A stretch of 64,000 bases of DNA from NCBI GenBank assembly GCA_020025175.1, contig JAHHSM010000002.1:15260-79259 (forward strand), written 5' to 3'. Below the pieces are notes generated by a model, which saw only the letters and a list, made by a program, of their open reading frames with translations, made no database searches and was not told the DNA's origin. Shown piece after piece: positions 1 through 8,455 of this stretch. The translations under genes were made by a program, and so were the position numbers. Every line of letters starts with the position of its first letter. Positions within the stretch are counted from its first letter, which is position 1. Origin of the DNA: Oscillospiraceae bacterium. Its GTDB lineage: Bacteria; Bacillota; Clostridia; Oscillospirales; Oscillospiraceae.

Positions 1-310
1 AGGAAACAAACACATCCATCCAGAAATCCCATAACGGGCGCAGCACAGTGCTCATTGCACAAAAATAGAATACCGCTCCCAGCACCGCGCCGAGAACCAG
101 ATAAATGCGCAGTTCACCTTCTACAGCCTGCATCGTATAGCCGATCATTCCCACCGCTATGCAGATACAAAAAACAATGTCGCACAAAATCAACAATTTT
201 TGAAAACGTCGGCGCACTGCGCGCAGCAAATCATAAGCAAGTCCAAAAATCATTCCCAAAAGTGCTGCGCCGGTAAAGAGGATCAGCTGCTCTGATATAT
301 AGTTTTCCAT
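1..310 (-). CDS. yabQ: Spore cortex protein YabQ (partial, runs off the left edge)
   Basis: The first 103 residues are visible, from ATG at 310 down to the window edge. The N-terminus starts MENYISEQLILFTG and shows a membrane segment, a short basic stretch (RAVRRRFQK), then two or three further hydrophobic segments, as in the integral membrane protein YabQ. In Bacillus YabQ is needed for spore cortex formation and sits in the outer forespore membrane. The gene begins 6 bp after the yabP stop, matching the conserved yabP-yabQ order. The identification rests on hydropathy, length so far and position; the C-terminus is not in the window. Confidence 0.8.
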   Translation of the reverse strand, partial: MENYISEQLILFTGAALLGMIFGLAYDLLRAVRRRFQKLLILCDIVFCICIAVGMIGYTMQAVEGELRIYLVLGAVLGAVFYFCAMSTVLRPLWDFWMDVFVS

Positions 311-316
311 CCCATA

Positions 317-601
317 TCACCCAAACAACCGTGCAAAAAAGCCACCGCCTTCACGCTGCCCCTCTTCATAGGTCAAAGAGTCGATTTGTCCGTCTACATG
401 CAGTTCGCCGCCATCCAAACTGAGTTTTCCGATGTGCAGATTGCTTCCTGTAATAATCAGCGTGCCCACACTGGTAGTCATAACGATGCCCGTTTCATCA
501 AATCGGTCCACGTCCTCTACGCCGGCAACGGTCAGCTGTTCCCGACCTTCCATATGTACATAATGATGTACATGCGATTGATTATTTTCTTCATATCGCA
601 T
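317..601 (-). CDS. yabP: Sporulation protein YabP
   Basis: A 94-residue protein of the YabP/YqfC family, needed in Bacillus for coat or cortex assembly and expressed in the mother cell. Family features are the central EDVDRFDETGIVMTTSVG stretch and the motif LIITGSNLHIGKLSLDGGEL. An earlier in-frame ATG at 614-616 lies inside the Shine-Dalgarno sequence; the ATG at 599-601 has GGAGGG eight bases upstream and is chosen. The gene follows rqcP and precedes yabQ as in other spore formers. Its ribosome site is buried in the stem of a terminator-like hairpin (see separate entry). Confidence 0.88.
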   Translation of the reverse strand: MRYEENNQSHVHHYVHMEGREQLTVAGVEDVDRFDETGIVMTTSVGTLIITGSNLHIGKLSLDGGELHVDGQIDSLTYEEGQREGGGFFARLFG

Positions 602-648
602 AAAAAATCCCTCCATAAACTTAAGGCTTACCTCAGTTTATGAAGGGA
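602..648 (-). terminator. Terminator-like hairpin overlapping the yabP ribosome site
   Basis: On the minus strand a 14-bp stem (608-621 with 635-648, one G-U pair, 13-nt loop) is followed directly by six T's. It lies between rqcP and yabP. Its 3' arm contains the GGAGGG ribosome site of yabP, so it could both end rqcP transcription and hide yabP translation on read-through transcripts. Confidence 0.7.
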
Positions 649-664
649 TTGTATCATTTATGCC

Positions 665-913
665 TTATGCATCCGCAACTTCACGGTACATGGTGGGCGC
701 ATCTGCCTTGCCAACGGTTTCGTTGATCGCAAGCACCTCAACCGTCACGCATTTTTCGCCGAAACGAATGGAGATTTTGTCACCCACCTTTACATCGTAC
801 GATGCACGCTGAATCCGCCCGTTTACGCTGACGCGCTCGTTGTCACACGCCTCATTGGCCACGGTGCGCCTTTTGATGAGACGGGAGACTTTTAAATATT
901 TATCCAGCCGCAT
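665..913 (-). CDS. rqcP: S4-domain ribosome quality control factor RqcP (YabO)
   Basis: An 82-residue single S4 RNA-binding domain protein beginning MRLDKYLKVSRLIKRRTVA, the signature of RqcP/YabO/Hsp15-like proteins. RqcP works with RqcH on split 50S subunits during C-terminal alanine tailing of stalled nascent chains. The length equals the family norm. It starts 3 bp after the hup stop, so the two are translated from one message, and it sits in the conserved mazG to yabP cluster. Confidence 0.9.
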   Translation of the reverse strand: MRLDKYLKVSRLIKRRTVANEACDNERVSVNGRIQRASYDVKVGDKISIRFGEKCVTVEVLAINETVGKADAPTMYREVADA

Positions 914-916
914 AGT

Positions 917-1192
917 TTATTTGAGCAGGCTCTCTTTCAAAGCCTTGCTGGGCTTGAAAGTGGGAGCTTTCGATGCGGGAATTTCAATTGCTTCTTTCGT
1001 CTTGGGGTTGCGGCCGATGCGTGCGGCACGCTCCTTGACTTCAAAAGAACCAAAGCCAACCAGCTGCACCTTTTCGTTTTCTTCCAGTGCCTTTGCAATG
1101 GTTTCCAGTGCAGCATTCAGCGTGATCTCGGTATCCTTCTTGGAAAAACCGGTTTTTTCTGCGGTATAGCTAATCAATTCCTGCTTGTTCAT
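917..1192 (-). CDS. hup: HU-family DNA-binding protein
   Basis: A 91-residue histone-like protein starting MNKQELISYTAEKTGFSKK. It contains the classic HU arm motif GRNPKTKEAIEIPASKAPTF and ends in a basic tail. It compacts and bends DNA as a homodimer. A strong AGGAGG lies eight bases before the ATG. It lies between mazG and rqcP with gaps of 16 and 3 bp, so it is probably part of the same operon; in Bacillus hbs lies elsewhere, while clostridia often have it here. Confidence 0.95.
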   Translation of the reverse strand: MNKQELISYTAEKTGFSKKDTEITLNAALETIAKALEENEKVQLVGFGSFEVKERAARIGRNPKTKEAIEIPASKAPTFKPSKALKESLLK

Positions 1193-1208
1193 ATTCTTTT
1201 CCTCCTAT

Positions 1209-2006
1209 TTATCCTTCGTGCGTTTGTTTTGCTTTTTCCCAAAGCTGCATCATTTCACTGAGCGTCATATCCTCGATCGCTTTTCCCTGGACCTGTGCAG
1301 CCCGTTCCAAAAAGGAAAAGCGCGCGATATACTTATCGCTGGCTTCATGGAGCGCCTCTTCCGGATCAATGCCCGCAAAGCGCGCTACAACCACGGCGGC
1401 AAACAGTACATCCCCCAGCTCCTCGCGGATGTTGCTCTGTTCTTTAACTGCCTGCGCCAGCTCTGCCTGCTCTTCGGCAAGCTTGTCCATCGCACCGGAG
1501 ATATCCGGCCAGGTAAAGCCCGACTTTGCCGCCTTTTTCTGAATTTTTTCCGCGCGCCACAGTGCCGGCAGTGTCCGCGCGACAGCCGTAAGCGTATCGG
1601 TATATGTCTCCTGTCCCTTTTCCTCGCGCTTGATGGCATCCCAATTTGCAAGCACCTGTTCTGTGCCTGCCACCTTGGTATCGCCAAACACATGGGGGTG
1701 GCGGTAGATCATCTTTTTTGAGATTCCGTCCGCCACGGCGTTCAAATCAAAAGCCCCCTCGTCCTCCGACAAAGATGCGTGAAAGACCACCTGCAGCAGC
1801 ACATCGCCCAATTCCTCACAAAGGAGGACATTGTTTTTCTGGTCAATGGCTTCCAGTACTTCGCAGGTTTCCTCCATCAGGCAGCGCCGCAGGCTTTCGT
1901 GGGTCTGCTCCATATCCCATGGACAACCGCCGGGATGGCGCAGGATCTGAACGATTTTTCGGAGATCTTCAACAGTGTAATGATCCTTGAACTCAAAATC
2001 TACCAT
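1209..2006 (-). CDS. mazG: Nucleoside triphosphate pyrophosphohydrolase MazG
   Basis: A 265-residue all-alpha NTP pyrophosphatase that hydrolyses (d)NTPs to monophosphates, a house-cleaning enzyme. There are two MazG domains: the first carries EETCEVLEAID and CEELGDVLLQVVFHA, the second EEQAELAQAV and REELGDVLFAAVVVARF, giving the EExxE and ExxD metal ligands. The start MVDFEFK is preceded by AAGGA and replaces a longer reading that begins at 2054 without a ribosome site. Unlike Bacillus YabN it has no N-terminal methyltransferase domain. It keeps its conserved place after spoVB. Confidence 0.93.
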   Translation of the reverse strand: MVDFEFKDHYTVEDLRKIVQILRHPGGCPWDMEQTHESLRRCLMEETCEVLEAIDQKNNVLLCEELGDVLLQVVFHASLSEDEGAFDLNAVADGISKKMIYRHPHVFGDTKVAGTEQVLANWDAIKREEKGQETYTDTLTAVARTLPALWRAEKIQKKAAKSGFTWPDISGAMDKLAEEQAELAQAVKEQSNIREELGDVLFAAVVVARFAGIDPEEALHEASDKYIARFSFLERAAQVQGKAIEDMTLSEMMQLWEKAKQTHEG

Positions 2007-2042
2007 AATTTTTCCTTCTTTGCAATCATTTTTTCCCTTTTT

Positions 2043-2098
2043 CCGCCTGTTCATGCAGGCGGCTGAAAAGCACGGCTTTCTTTTCAGCCGTGCTTTTC
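2043..2098 (-). terminator. Two hairpins after spoVB
   Basis: A perfect 13-bp stem (2065-2077 with 2086-2098, 8-nt loop) whose outer part is an A/T run lies 17 bases after the spoVB stop. It is followed on the minus strand by a 7-bp stem CCGCCTG/CAGGCGG (2043-2062). The first is a likely intrinsic terminator separating spoVB from mazG. Confidence 0.6.
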
Positions 2099-2114
2099 AC
2101 ACGCTGCGTTATTT

Positions 2115-3722
2115 TTATCGAATATGGAGGATCTTCGCAATTTTTTCGCCTTTGGGGATCATTGCCAGATCTTCTTTTGTAATCATCCGCAGTGCAAGCA
2201 CCAAAATACCATAAATCATCGCAGCCAGCAGAATCGCAGCCAAAACAGCGATTTTGTGAGACATACCAAGGCTTACCGTCAGCCATGCAAAGCTGTAATG
2301 TGCCGCAAGTCCCATTAAGAGCGTTGCAATAACGGGTTTGAAAAACAGCTTCAAGTAGTTGGGACGGCTTCCGCCTTTCAGCACGACAAACACCACTGCC
2401 AGATTCAAAACCGCAATGACTGCATAGCACAGCAATGTGCTGATGGGGGCACCTTTAATGCCAAAAGCAGGATTGCCGCAGAGGGTGTAGGTTGTAACGA
2501 TTTTGACAACACCGCCGATAAGCGCCGTAATAATCGGTACATTTACTCTTCCGCAGGCCTGTAAAATCGCATTGGTCAGGATCATCAGACACACAAAAAT
2601 CACGGCAATACCAAGAATCTGCAAATGAAATGTTGCCGCTTCCGCCGTATCAGGCACAGCAGGGTAAAGGAGCTGCAAAATCGGCCCTGCCAGCACACTC
2701 AGACCAACACCGGCAGGCAGTGCCAGCATCACGATCAAGCGGAAGGAAGAGGAGATGATGCGGTTTGCCTGCATCTGATTTTTTCGCATCAGCGCCGCAG
2801 AAACTGCCGGAATCAGGCTGATTGTCACAGGGTAGACAAAAGTTGCCGGCAGGTTGAAGAGCGTCATGCCAAAGGTATACTGACCATAAAGAGATGCCGC
2901 GATTTTTTCTGAAAGCCCCAATGCATCCTGCAGCCGTGCCATCACGATGGTCTGATCGACCAGAGTGATAATGCTCATCACACTGGAACCCAGCGTAATT
3001 GGCACACCGATCAAAAGAATTCTTTTGATAATCTTTCCGGAAGCGTCCGGTACATCATCGCTTCTGGTGTACGTCCGATGGCGCAGCAGCCAGACACCCA
3101 AAAACAGCACAGCCATCGCAGAGCCGACAGTAACACCGAAAATGGCGGCAGCCGCACCGACTTCCACCTTTGCATGGAGCTGATGGAGCAGATACCATGC
3201 AAGGGTCAGACCAACCACGAGTTTAAAAGTTGCTTCCAGAATCTGCGAAACCGCAGTGGGCACCATGTTGCCGCGTCCCTGAGTGTAGCCGCGGAAGCAG
3301 CCGATCAGACACACAAAAAACACGGCGGGAGCAAGCACCTTGATGGGGTAATATGCCAGAGAGTCATTCATGCCGATTGCAAGGGGCTCGGCAAAGAAGA
3401 ACATGATGCTCGATGCCACGATACCCAGACAGAAGAACATCACCAGTGCCACGCGGAACTGGCGGCGCACCTGATTGTGCCGCCCCAGCGCCGAGGCCTC
3501 GCTGGTGAGCTTGCTCAGTGCCAGAGGGAAGCCTGCTGTAGAAAGCTGCAGCAGAAAGTTATACACATTATAGGCAATATTAAAGTGGCCCATGCCTTCA
3601 TCATCCAAAATATTGCCCAGAGGAATTTTGTAAACGGCCGAGATGATCTTTACCACCACTACCGCCATGGTCAGGACAGCGACACCGCCCAAAAAGTTTT
3701 GTTTACGCGCAATGTTTGACAT
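2115..3722 (-). CDS. spoVB: Stage V sporulation protein B, MOP-superfamily flippase
   Basis: A 535-residue polytopic membrane protein of the polysaccharide/lipid flippase type (about 14 hydrophobic segments). The start MSNIARKQNFLGGVAVL, the FNIAYNVYNFLLQLSTAGFP region and GCFRGYTQGRGNMVPTAVSQ are typical of SpoVB and relatives, which move lipid-linked cell wall precursors during spore cortex synthesis. Its position just before mazG-rqcP-yabP-yabQ supports spoVB over paralogues such as MurJ or YtgP. It starts 21 bp after the amidohydrolase stop with AAAGGA upstream, so it is probably also transcribed from the upstream purine-salvage genes. Confidence 0.88.
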   Translation of the reverse strand: MSNIARKQNFLGGVAVLTMAVVVVKIISAVYKIPLGNILDDEGMGHFNIAYNVYNFLLQLSTAGFPLALSKLTSEASALGRHNQVRRQFRVALVMFFCLGIVASSIMFFFAEPLAIGMNDSLAYYPIKVLAPAVFFVCLIGCFRGYTQGRGNMVPTAVSQILEATFKLVVGLTLAWYLLHQLHAKVEVGAAAAIFGVTVGSAMAVLFLGVWLLRHRTYTRSDDVPDASGKIIKRILLIGVPITLGSSVMSIITLVDQTIVMARLQDALGLSEKIAASLYGQYTFGMTLFNLPATFVYPVTISLIPAVSAALMRKNQMQANRIISSSFRLIVMLALPAGVGLSVLAGPILQLLYPAVPDTAEAATFHLQILGIAVIFVCLMILTNAILQACGRVNVPIITALIGGVVKIVTTYTLCGNPAFGIKGAPISTLLCYAVIAVLNLAVVFVVLKGGSRPNYLKLFFKPVIATLLMGLAAHYSFAWLTVSLGMSHKIAVLAAILLAAMIYGILVLALRMITKEDLAMIPKGEKIAKILHIR

Positions 3723-3743
3723 GCAATATGAATCCTTTCTCTG

Positions 3744-5042
3744 TCAGCGGAACAATTTGGGGACTGCGTAGTTTTCCACCTCACGATAAATTTCTTCGAT
3801 ATCCAGCGTGAGGAATGCCCCATTCTCATATATGATTTTTCCGCGCGCCATATTCATATACACGTTTGACGGGTTTGCAGAATAAATCAGATTTGCCTGT
3901 ACGTCATGGCAGGGCCGGAGATTGGGTGCATGGAAATCCACGAGAATCAGGTCCGCCTGTGCCCCCACCTGTACAACACCGGCATGGCGCCCCTGTGCCC
4001 TGGCACCGTTGACCGTTGCCATCTTCAGCACTTGCTCGTCGCTCAGAGAGACGGGATCGAGGCTCGTGACCTTGGACAGCAGGGAAGCCAGCTTCATTTC
4101 CTCAAACATGTTGTGGTTATCGTTGGAGCTCATGCCGTCCGTTCCCAGTGCCACATTGACACCGGCACGCAGCATATCCGCAACGGGTGCCGCCCCGGAT
4201 GCCAGCTTCATATTGGATGCCGGGTTGTGAATCACGCTCACGCCGCGGCGCTTGAAAATTTCCCAATCTTCAGGCGTTGTCCACACGCAGTGGGCGGCAA
4301 TGGCAGGGGTATCCCACAGTCGGTATTTCTCGAAAAGTGCCGCAGGGCTCATGCCGTGGCGCTGCTGGCACGCCAGCTGCTCGGACTTGGTTTCCGACAG
4401 ATGCACATGCATTTGCAGCTTGTTTCTCCGGGCAAAATCCGCCGCCCAGGACCACAGCTTGCCGTTGGATGTATATTCGCCGTGGATGCAGGCGTCAATG
4501 CGGATCTGACCGTCATTATAATTGTGCCATTTTTCCACCAGCTCTTTTGCTTCGATGCAGGGCTGGTATGTATTGGGGTCAAAATCCTCGCTGAACACGG
4601 TTAAGCCGCGGGCAATATTTGCATTGATGCCGCTTTTCACCACTTCTTCGATGATGTCATCACAGAAATAATACATATCGGATACCGACGTGATGCCGGA
4701 AGAAATGGCTTCTGCCAGAGAAAGGGCTGTGCCGACACGGACGGCACGGGAATCCAGCTTTTCCTCCACAGGAAAAATATACTCGTTGAGCCAGGTCTGC
4801 AAATCGTGACCGCCGCCGTAGCCGCGCATGAGGGACATGGGCAGGTGGGTATGTGCATCCACAAACCCGGGCATCAGGACCTTTCCGCTCCCGTTGACTT
4901 CGCGGTCGATCTGCTCGCCCTGCGGGCGAATGGGTCCGATATAGGCGATGATCTGACCCTTGATGAGCACAAAGCTGTCCTGCAGGACCGTATTTGCTGC
5001 ATCCATACAAACCACAGTCACATGGGAAAATAAGGTATTCAT
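3744..5042 (-). CDS. Amidohydrolase of the MTA/SAH (5'-deoxyadenosine) deaminase family
   Basis: A 432-residue metal-dependent TIM-barrel deaminase. Visible ligands are DAHTHLPMSLMRG near the N-terminus (HxH), HVHLSET, IAAHCVW and ALGTDGMSSN (the catalytic Asp). The set and length match enzymes that deaminate S-adenosylhomocysteine, methylthioadenosine or 5'-deoxyadenosine. Which substrate is used cannot be told from sequence. The ATG at 5042 has GAAGGA six bases upstream; the earlier in-frame start at 5144 overlaps the preceding gene without support. It follows a purine nucleoside phosphorylase by 28 bp, suggesting a joint nucleoside salvage role. Confidence 0.85.
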   Translation of the reverse strand: MNTLFSHVTVVCMDAANTVLQDSFVLIKGQIIAYIGPIRPQGEQIDREVNGSGKVLMPGFVDAHTHLPMSLMRGYGGGHDLQTWLNEYIFPVEEKLDSRAVRVGTALSLAEAISSGITSVSDMYYFCDDIIEEVVKSGINANIARGLTVFSEDFDPNTYQPCIEAKELVEKWHNYNDGQIRIDACIHGEYTSNGKLWSWAADFARRNKLQMHVHLSETKSEQLACQQRHGMSPAALFEKYRLWDTPAIAAHCVWTTPEDWEIFKRRGVSVIHNPASNMKLASGAAPVADMLRAGVNVALGTDGMSSNDNHNMFEEMKLASLLSKVTSLDPVSLSDEQVLKMATVNGARAQGRHAGVVQVGAQADLILVDFHAPNLRPCHDVQANLIYSANPSNVYMNMARGKIIYENGAFLTLDIEEIYREVENYAVPKLFR

Positions 5043-5070
5043 GGTCATTCCTTCTTTCAATGATTCAAGC

Positions 5071-6024
5071 TTATAGTTTTTCGAGGCATGCACAGACCAA
5101 AGCGGAAAAATGTGCCTGAGCGTTTTCTGCCGCGTCCAGCACATCCGCTTCCGTCAGCGGCTGATCGAGAATCCCTGCTGCCATATTGGCGCACAAGGTA
5201 AATCCCAGCACATCCATACCACAGTGATTCGCTGTAATAACTTCCGGCACAGTGCTCATGCCCACGGCATCAGCACCCAGAATGCGGGCCACACGCACTT
5301 CTGCCGGTGTTTCAAACTGCGGACCGGGGAAGAACATATAAACGCCTTCCCGCAGCGTAATCTGCAATTCTCTGGCGCAGCTGCGGGCAATTTCCTGCAA
5401 TGCCGGCGCATAGGCATGGCTCATGTCGGGGAAACGCACGCCGAATTCCTCAATATTCGGTCCTGTCAGGGGACTGCACGCACCAAGCTTGATATGGTCG
5501 GTAATCAACATGATGTCACCCGGCGCAAAGCTGTCACGCACAGCGCCGGCGGCGTTGGTCACGATCATTTTCTCAATACCAAGCAGATGCGCAACGCGCA
5601 CGGCATAGGAAACCTCATCCATACTATAGCCTTCATAGGTATGCATTCTGCCCTGCATGATGGCAACATTTTTGCCCTTGAGTTTACCGAATACAAAGCG
5701 GCCCCTGTGTCCCGGTGCAGTGGAATGCTTGAAATAGGGGATATCGGCGTAATCCACATAAATCGGATCTTCTGCCGCATCGCCTAAGAACCCCAGACCG
5801 GAACCGAGAATCATCAGTACCTCAGGCTCAAATTCACCTAAAATCGCACGAAGATACTCTGCGCTGGCGCAATACTCCTGATAGGCACTTCTTTCCGTCA
5901 TGCTGCTGAGTTGTCTGCGTGCTGTCTGCGCTGCATTTTCGGCAGCTTTTGAAAGCTGCTGCACACCGTCTGCCGCTTTTTCACATACGGCATCCGCCGC
6001 CATCCAAAATTTTTGATGCTTCAC
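5071..6024 (-). CDS. Purine nucleoside phosphorylase (type I, trimeric)
   Basis: A 317-residue protein that phosphorolyses inosine or guanosine. Family motifs are ILGSGLGFLGD (phosphate site), the GHRGRFVFGKLKG segment, MQGRMHTYEGY, VTNAAGAV and GPQFETPAEVRV, with GMSTVPEVI and the purine-binding Asn-His late. The first 40 or so residues are an extra alanine-rich helix not found in most homologues. The GTG start overlaps the hemZ stop (GTGA) and has AGGAG nine bases upstream; internal ATG codons at residues 8 and 42 are alternatives that would remove the extension. Confidence 0.88.
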   Translation of the reverse strand: MKHQKFWMAADAVCEKAADGVQQLSKAAENAAQTARRQLSSMTERSAYQEYCASAEYLRAILGEFEPEVLMILGSGLGFLGDAAEDPIYVDYADIPYFKHSTAPGHRGRFVFGKLKGKNVAIMQGRMHTYEGYSMDEVSYAVRVAHLLGIEKMIVTNAAGAVRDSFAPGDIMLITDHIKLGACSPLTGPNIEEFGVRFPDMSHAYAPALQEIARSCARELQITLREGVYMFFPGPQFETPAEVRVARILGADAVGMSTVPEVITANHCGMDVLGFTLCANMAAGILDQPLTEADVLDAAENAQAHFSALVCACLEKL

Positions 6025-7550
6025 TCCGCTTCGCTCCTTCCTTCTGACACTTCGCTTTTGCCGTAGCTTTCCAGCAGTGCCTGCTCAAATTCTTCAAATT
6101 TTTCCCGATCCCCTTGGATCTTTTCGGGATGTTCCATATATTCCTTTGCAAATTTGCAGTTATAATAGCGCTCGATTCTGCCCACGCGGGGGTCCACCAT
6201 TTTTGTAGAGCCGCCTGCACCCAAAGACAGAATGGTGTGCAGCTCCTCCATGATGTAAATATTATAAAGTCCCTCGCCGCCGGGTTTGCTCCAGCCCACG
6301 TTTTCAAAATTGCCGGACATATATTTCTGACGATAGAGATAGTAAGGCACATATCCTGCTGCGCTCAGCTGTGCATTGGCATAATCCAGCATTTCTCCCA
6401 CGTCTGCCGCATCGGGGATCTTCAGCCCGTCCAGCATGATACGGGAGCCCTTTTTCAATGCCAGTGTATGTACCGTAATATTATCCGGCGCCAGAGCGAG
6501 GCAGGTATCCAGTGTTCTGCGGAAGCCTGCGGGCGTATCCTCCGGCAGTCCTGCAATCAGATCCATATTGATATGGGGAATACCGGACTGCTTGGCAAGC
6601 TCCATGGCACGGAGCACATCCGCCGCGCTGTGACGGCGGCCGATCGCCTGCAGCACATGGTCTTCCATCGTTTGGGGATTGATGCTGATGCGGCTGACGC
6701 CGTGCTCTTTCAGCACACGCAGCTTTTCTGCATTCAGGGTATCCGGGCGACCGCCTTCCACAGTATATTCGGCAAGATGCCGCAAATCAAATGCCTGCTC
6801 CAGTGCACACATCAAACGGTCCATCTGCTCCGCTGACAGGGTCGTAGGGGTGCCGCCGCCCATATAGAGGGACTTGATGCGCAGTCCCAGTTTCTCCACC
6901 GATGGGCCCATCAGCGCCACCTCTTCACAAAGAGCATCAAGATAGGGGTCGATCATGGCAAAGGTTTTCTGCACCGATGCACTCACAAAGGAGCAATAGG
7001 AGCAGCGCGTAGGGCAGAAAGGAATACCCACATAGAGGGAAATCTCATCCCTGCGCAGTTCTTTTTCCGCTTTCATACTGGCACGCGCCGTAGAAAGGCA
7101 CAGCTGCGCCCGTTCCTTCGACACAAAGAACTCCTCGCGCATGGCTTTCATGGCCTCAGCCTCTGTTTTTCCTGCTTCCAGCATCTGTGTCACAAGCCGT
7201 GCAGGGCGAATCCCCGTCATTGCGCCCCAAGGCGGATTTTCACCGGTAATGGCAACTGCTGCCTTAAAAAAGCTCAATTTCACGATGCGCTGGCAAAGAC
7301 GATCTCTGGAAAATGCATCCGCATCCAGCTGCGCCGTTTTTGCGCGGCTGGCACCCAGAGCACGTTTTCCGTCTCGATTGAGCCGTGTGGTTGCCGTAAC
7401 CCAGGTATCACCTACGGATAAGCGCACAACGGCGCAGTTGTCCTCATTGCGCCCGCAGATACCGTATTGCGGTTTTTCACCGGGGAAGAGAACCATCATG
7501 ATCTGCTCCGCGGCGTATTGATAGGTGTGTCCGATCAGCTGCAGCTTCAT
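6021..7550 (-). CDS. hemZ: Oxygen-independent coproporphyrinogen dehydrogenase-like radical SAM enzyme HemZ
   Basis: A 509-residue radical SAM protein. The cluster motif CPTRCSYC gives Cys179, Cys183 and Cys186, and GGGTPTTLS follows as in the HemN/HemZ group. The long N-terminal domain of about 170 residues before the motif is characteristic of HemZ rather than HemN. Firmicute HemZ proteins are annotated as coproporphyrinogen III dehydrogenases, but many occur in organisms with no haem pathway, so the true substrate is uncertain. It begins 3 bp after the upstream hydrolase stop with no clear ribosome site, which suggests translational coupling. Confidence 0.88.
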   Translation of the reverse strand: MKLQLIGHTYQYAAEQIMMVLFPGEKPQYGICGRNEDNCAVVRLSVGDTWVTATTRLNRDGKRALGASRAKTAQLDADAFSRDRLCQRIVKLSFFKAAVAITGENPPWGAMTGIRPARLVTQMLEAGKTEAEAMKAMREEFFVSKERAQLCLSTARASMKAEKELRRDEISLYVGIPFCPTRCSYCSFVSASVQKTFAMIDPYLDALCEEVALMGPSVEKLGLRIKSLYMGGGTPTTLSAEQMDRLMCALEQAFDLRHLAEYTVEGGRPDTLNAEKLRVLKEHGVSRISINPQTMEDHVLQAIGRRHSAADVLRAMELAKQSGIPHINMDLIAGLPEDTPAGFRRTLDTCLALAPDNITVHTLALKKGSRIMLDGLKIPDAADVGEMLDYANAQLSAAGYVPYYLYRQKYMSGNFENVGWSKPGGEGLYNIYIMEELHTILSLGAGGSTKMVDPRVGRIERYYNCKFAKEYMEHPEKIQGDREKFEEFEQALLESYGKSEVSEGRSEAE

Positions 7551-7553
7551 AGA

Positions 7554-8171
7554 TCAACCCAGCTGCATCGCAGAACGAATGAAAGGATTGGTTCTGCGCT
7601 CGGTGTCCAATGTGCTGGTGTACTCATGTCCGGGATAAATTTTGCAGTCGCCGGGCAGGCTTGCAAGACGGCGCAGAGAAACGCACATTTTGCCCCAGTC
7701 TCCGCCGGGAAAATCCACGCGACCGCAGCTGCCGGCAAACAGGGTGTCGCCTGTAAACATGGCATCCTGACTCTTAAATACCACGCTGCCCGGTGTGTGA
7801 CCGGGGGTTTCATACACCACAAAGGCAATGCTGCCCACCATAATGGTGTCCCCGTCTTTGATATATTTCATGCCGTCCACATGCATGCACTGATAGAAGG
7901 CAGGACTGCCGCCTTCGCAGACATCCTCTCTGTGAATCATCACCGGGATGCCGGGGAAGGATGCCGCCACTTTTGGAAGGGCTGTGGTATGGTCATAATG
8001 ACCGTGGGTCACCAAAATGGATTCCAGCTCGTAGCCAAACTCCTTCCACAGCTGTACCAGACGGTCCCCTTCGTCACCGGGGTCCACGATACAGCCACGC
8101 TTTGTCGCTTCATCGCCAACAAAATAGCAATTTGTCCCGATGGAACCAACTTGATAGCATTTCACTTCCAT
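7554..8171 (-). CDS. Metallo-beta-lactamase-fold hydrolase (glyoxalase II-like)
   Basis: A 205-residue single-domain enzyme with the binuclear zinc motif THGHYDHT, then HTPGSVVF and GDTLFAGSCGR, and a late GHEYTST histidine. This is the YcbL/GloB-like clade, which hydrolyses thioesters such as S-lactoylglutathione or related bacillithiol-type adducts. The exact substrate is not deducible. AAGGAG lies 10 bases before the ATG. The gene would originally have followed dtd within about 20 bp; a 195-bp insertion-duplication now separates them. Confidence 0.85.
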   Translation of the reverse strand: MEVKCYQVGSIGTNCYFVGDEATKRGCIVDPGDEGDRLVQLWKEFGYELESILVTHGHYDHTTALPKVAASFPGIPVMIHREDVCEGGSPAFYQCMHVDGMKYIKDGDTIMVGSIAFVVYETPGHTPGSVVFKSQDAMFTGDTLFAGSCGRVDFPGGDWGKMCVSLRRLASLPGDCKIYPGHEYTSTLDTERRTNPFIRSAMQLG

Positions 8172-8186
8172 ATCAGCATTCTCCTT

Positions 8187-8455
8187 TTACTGCTCCGTAT
8201 CAAATAAAATTGTCACCGGTCCGTCATTCACCGACGAAACCTGCATATCTGCGCCGAATTTTCCCGTCAAGTCCCCTTGACGGGAACCCTCGGTTTTGAT
8301 TTGCGCAGCGGCAAATGAATTGCCGCTGCACCAAGGTTTTGCTTGGCAAAACGCTTGAGGCGAATTCGGCTCCGTTGACCGTTACTGCTGTGTATCAAAT
8401 AAAATTGTCACCGGTCCGTCATTCACCGACGAAACCTGCATATCTGCGCCGAATT
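8187..8455. repeat. Direct repeat of the dtd 3' end flanking a hairpin cassette
   Basis: A 64-bp sequence is repeated perfectly at 8197-8260 and 8392-8455; with a flanking 8-bp match and two mismatches the repeat is 74 bp (8187-8260 and 8382-8455). The copy at 8382-8455 is the real end of dtd; the other is a non-coding duplicate before the hydrolase ribosome site. The 121 bp between them (8261-8381) holds three successive hairpins: an 11-bp stem (TTCCCGTCAAG), a 10-bp stem (GCAGCGGCAA) and a 7-bp GTTTTGC/GCAAAAC stem. Confidence 0.85.
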
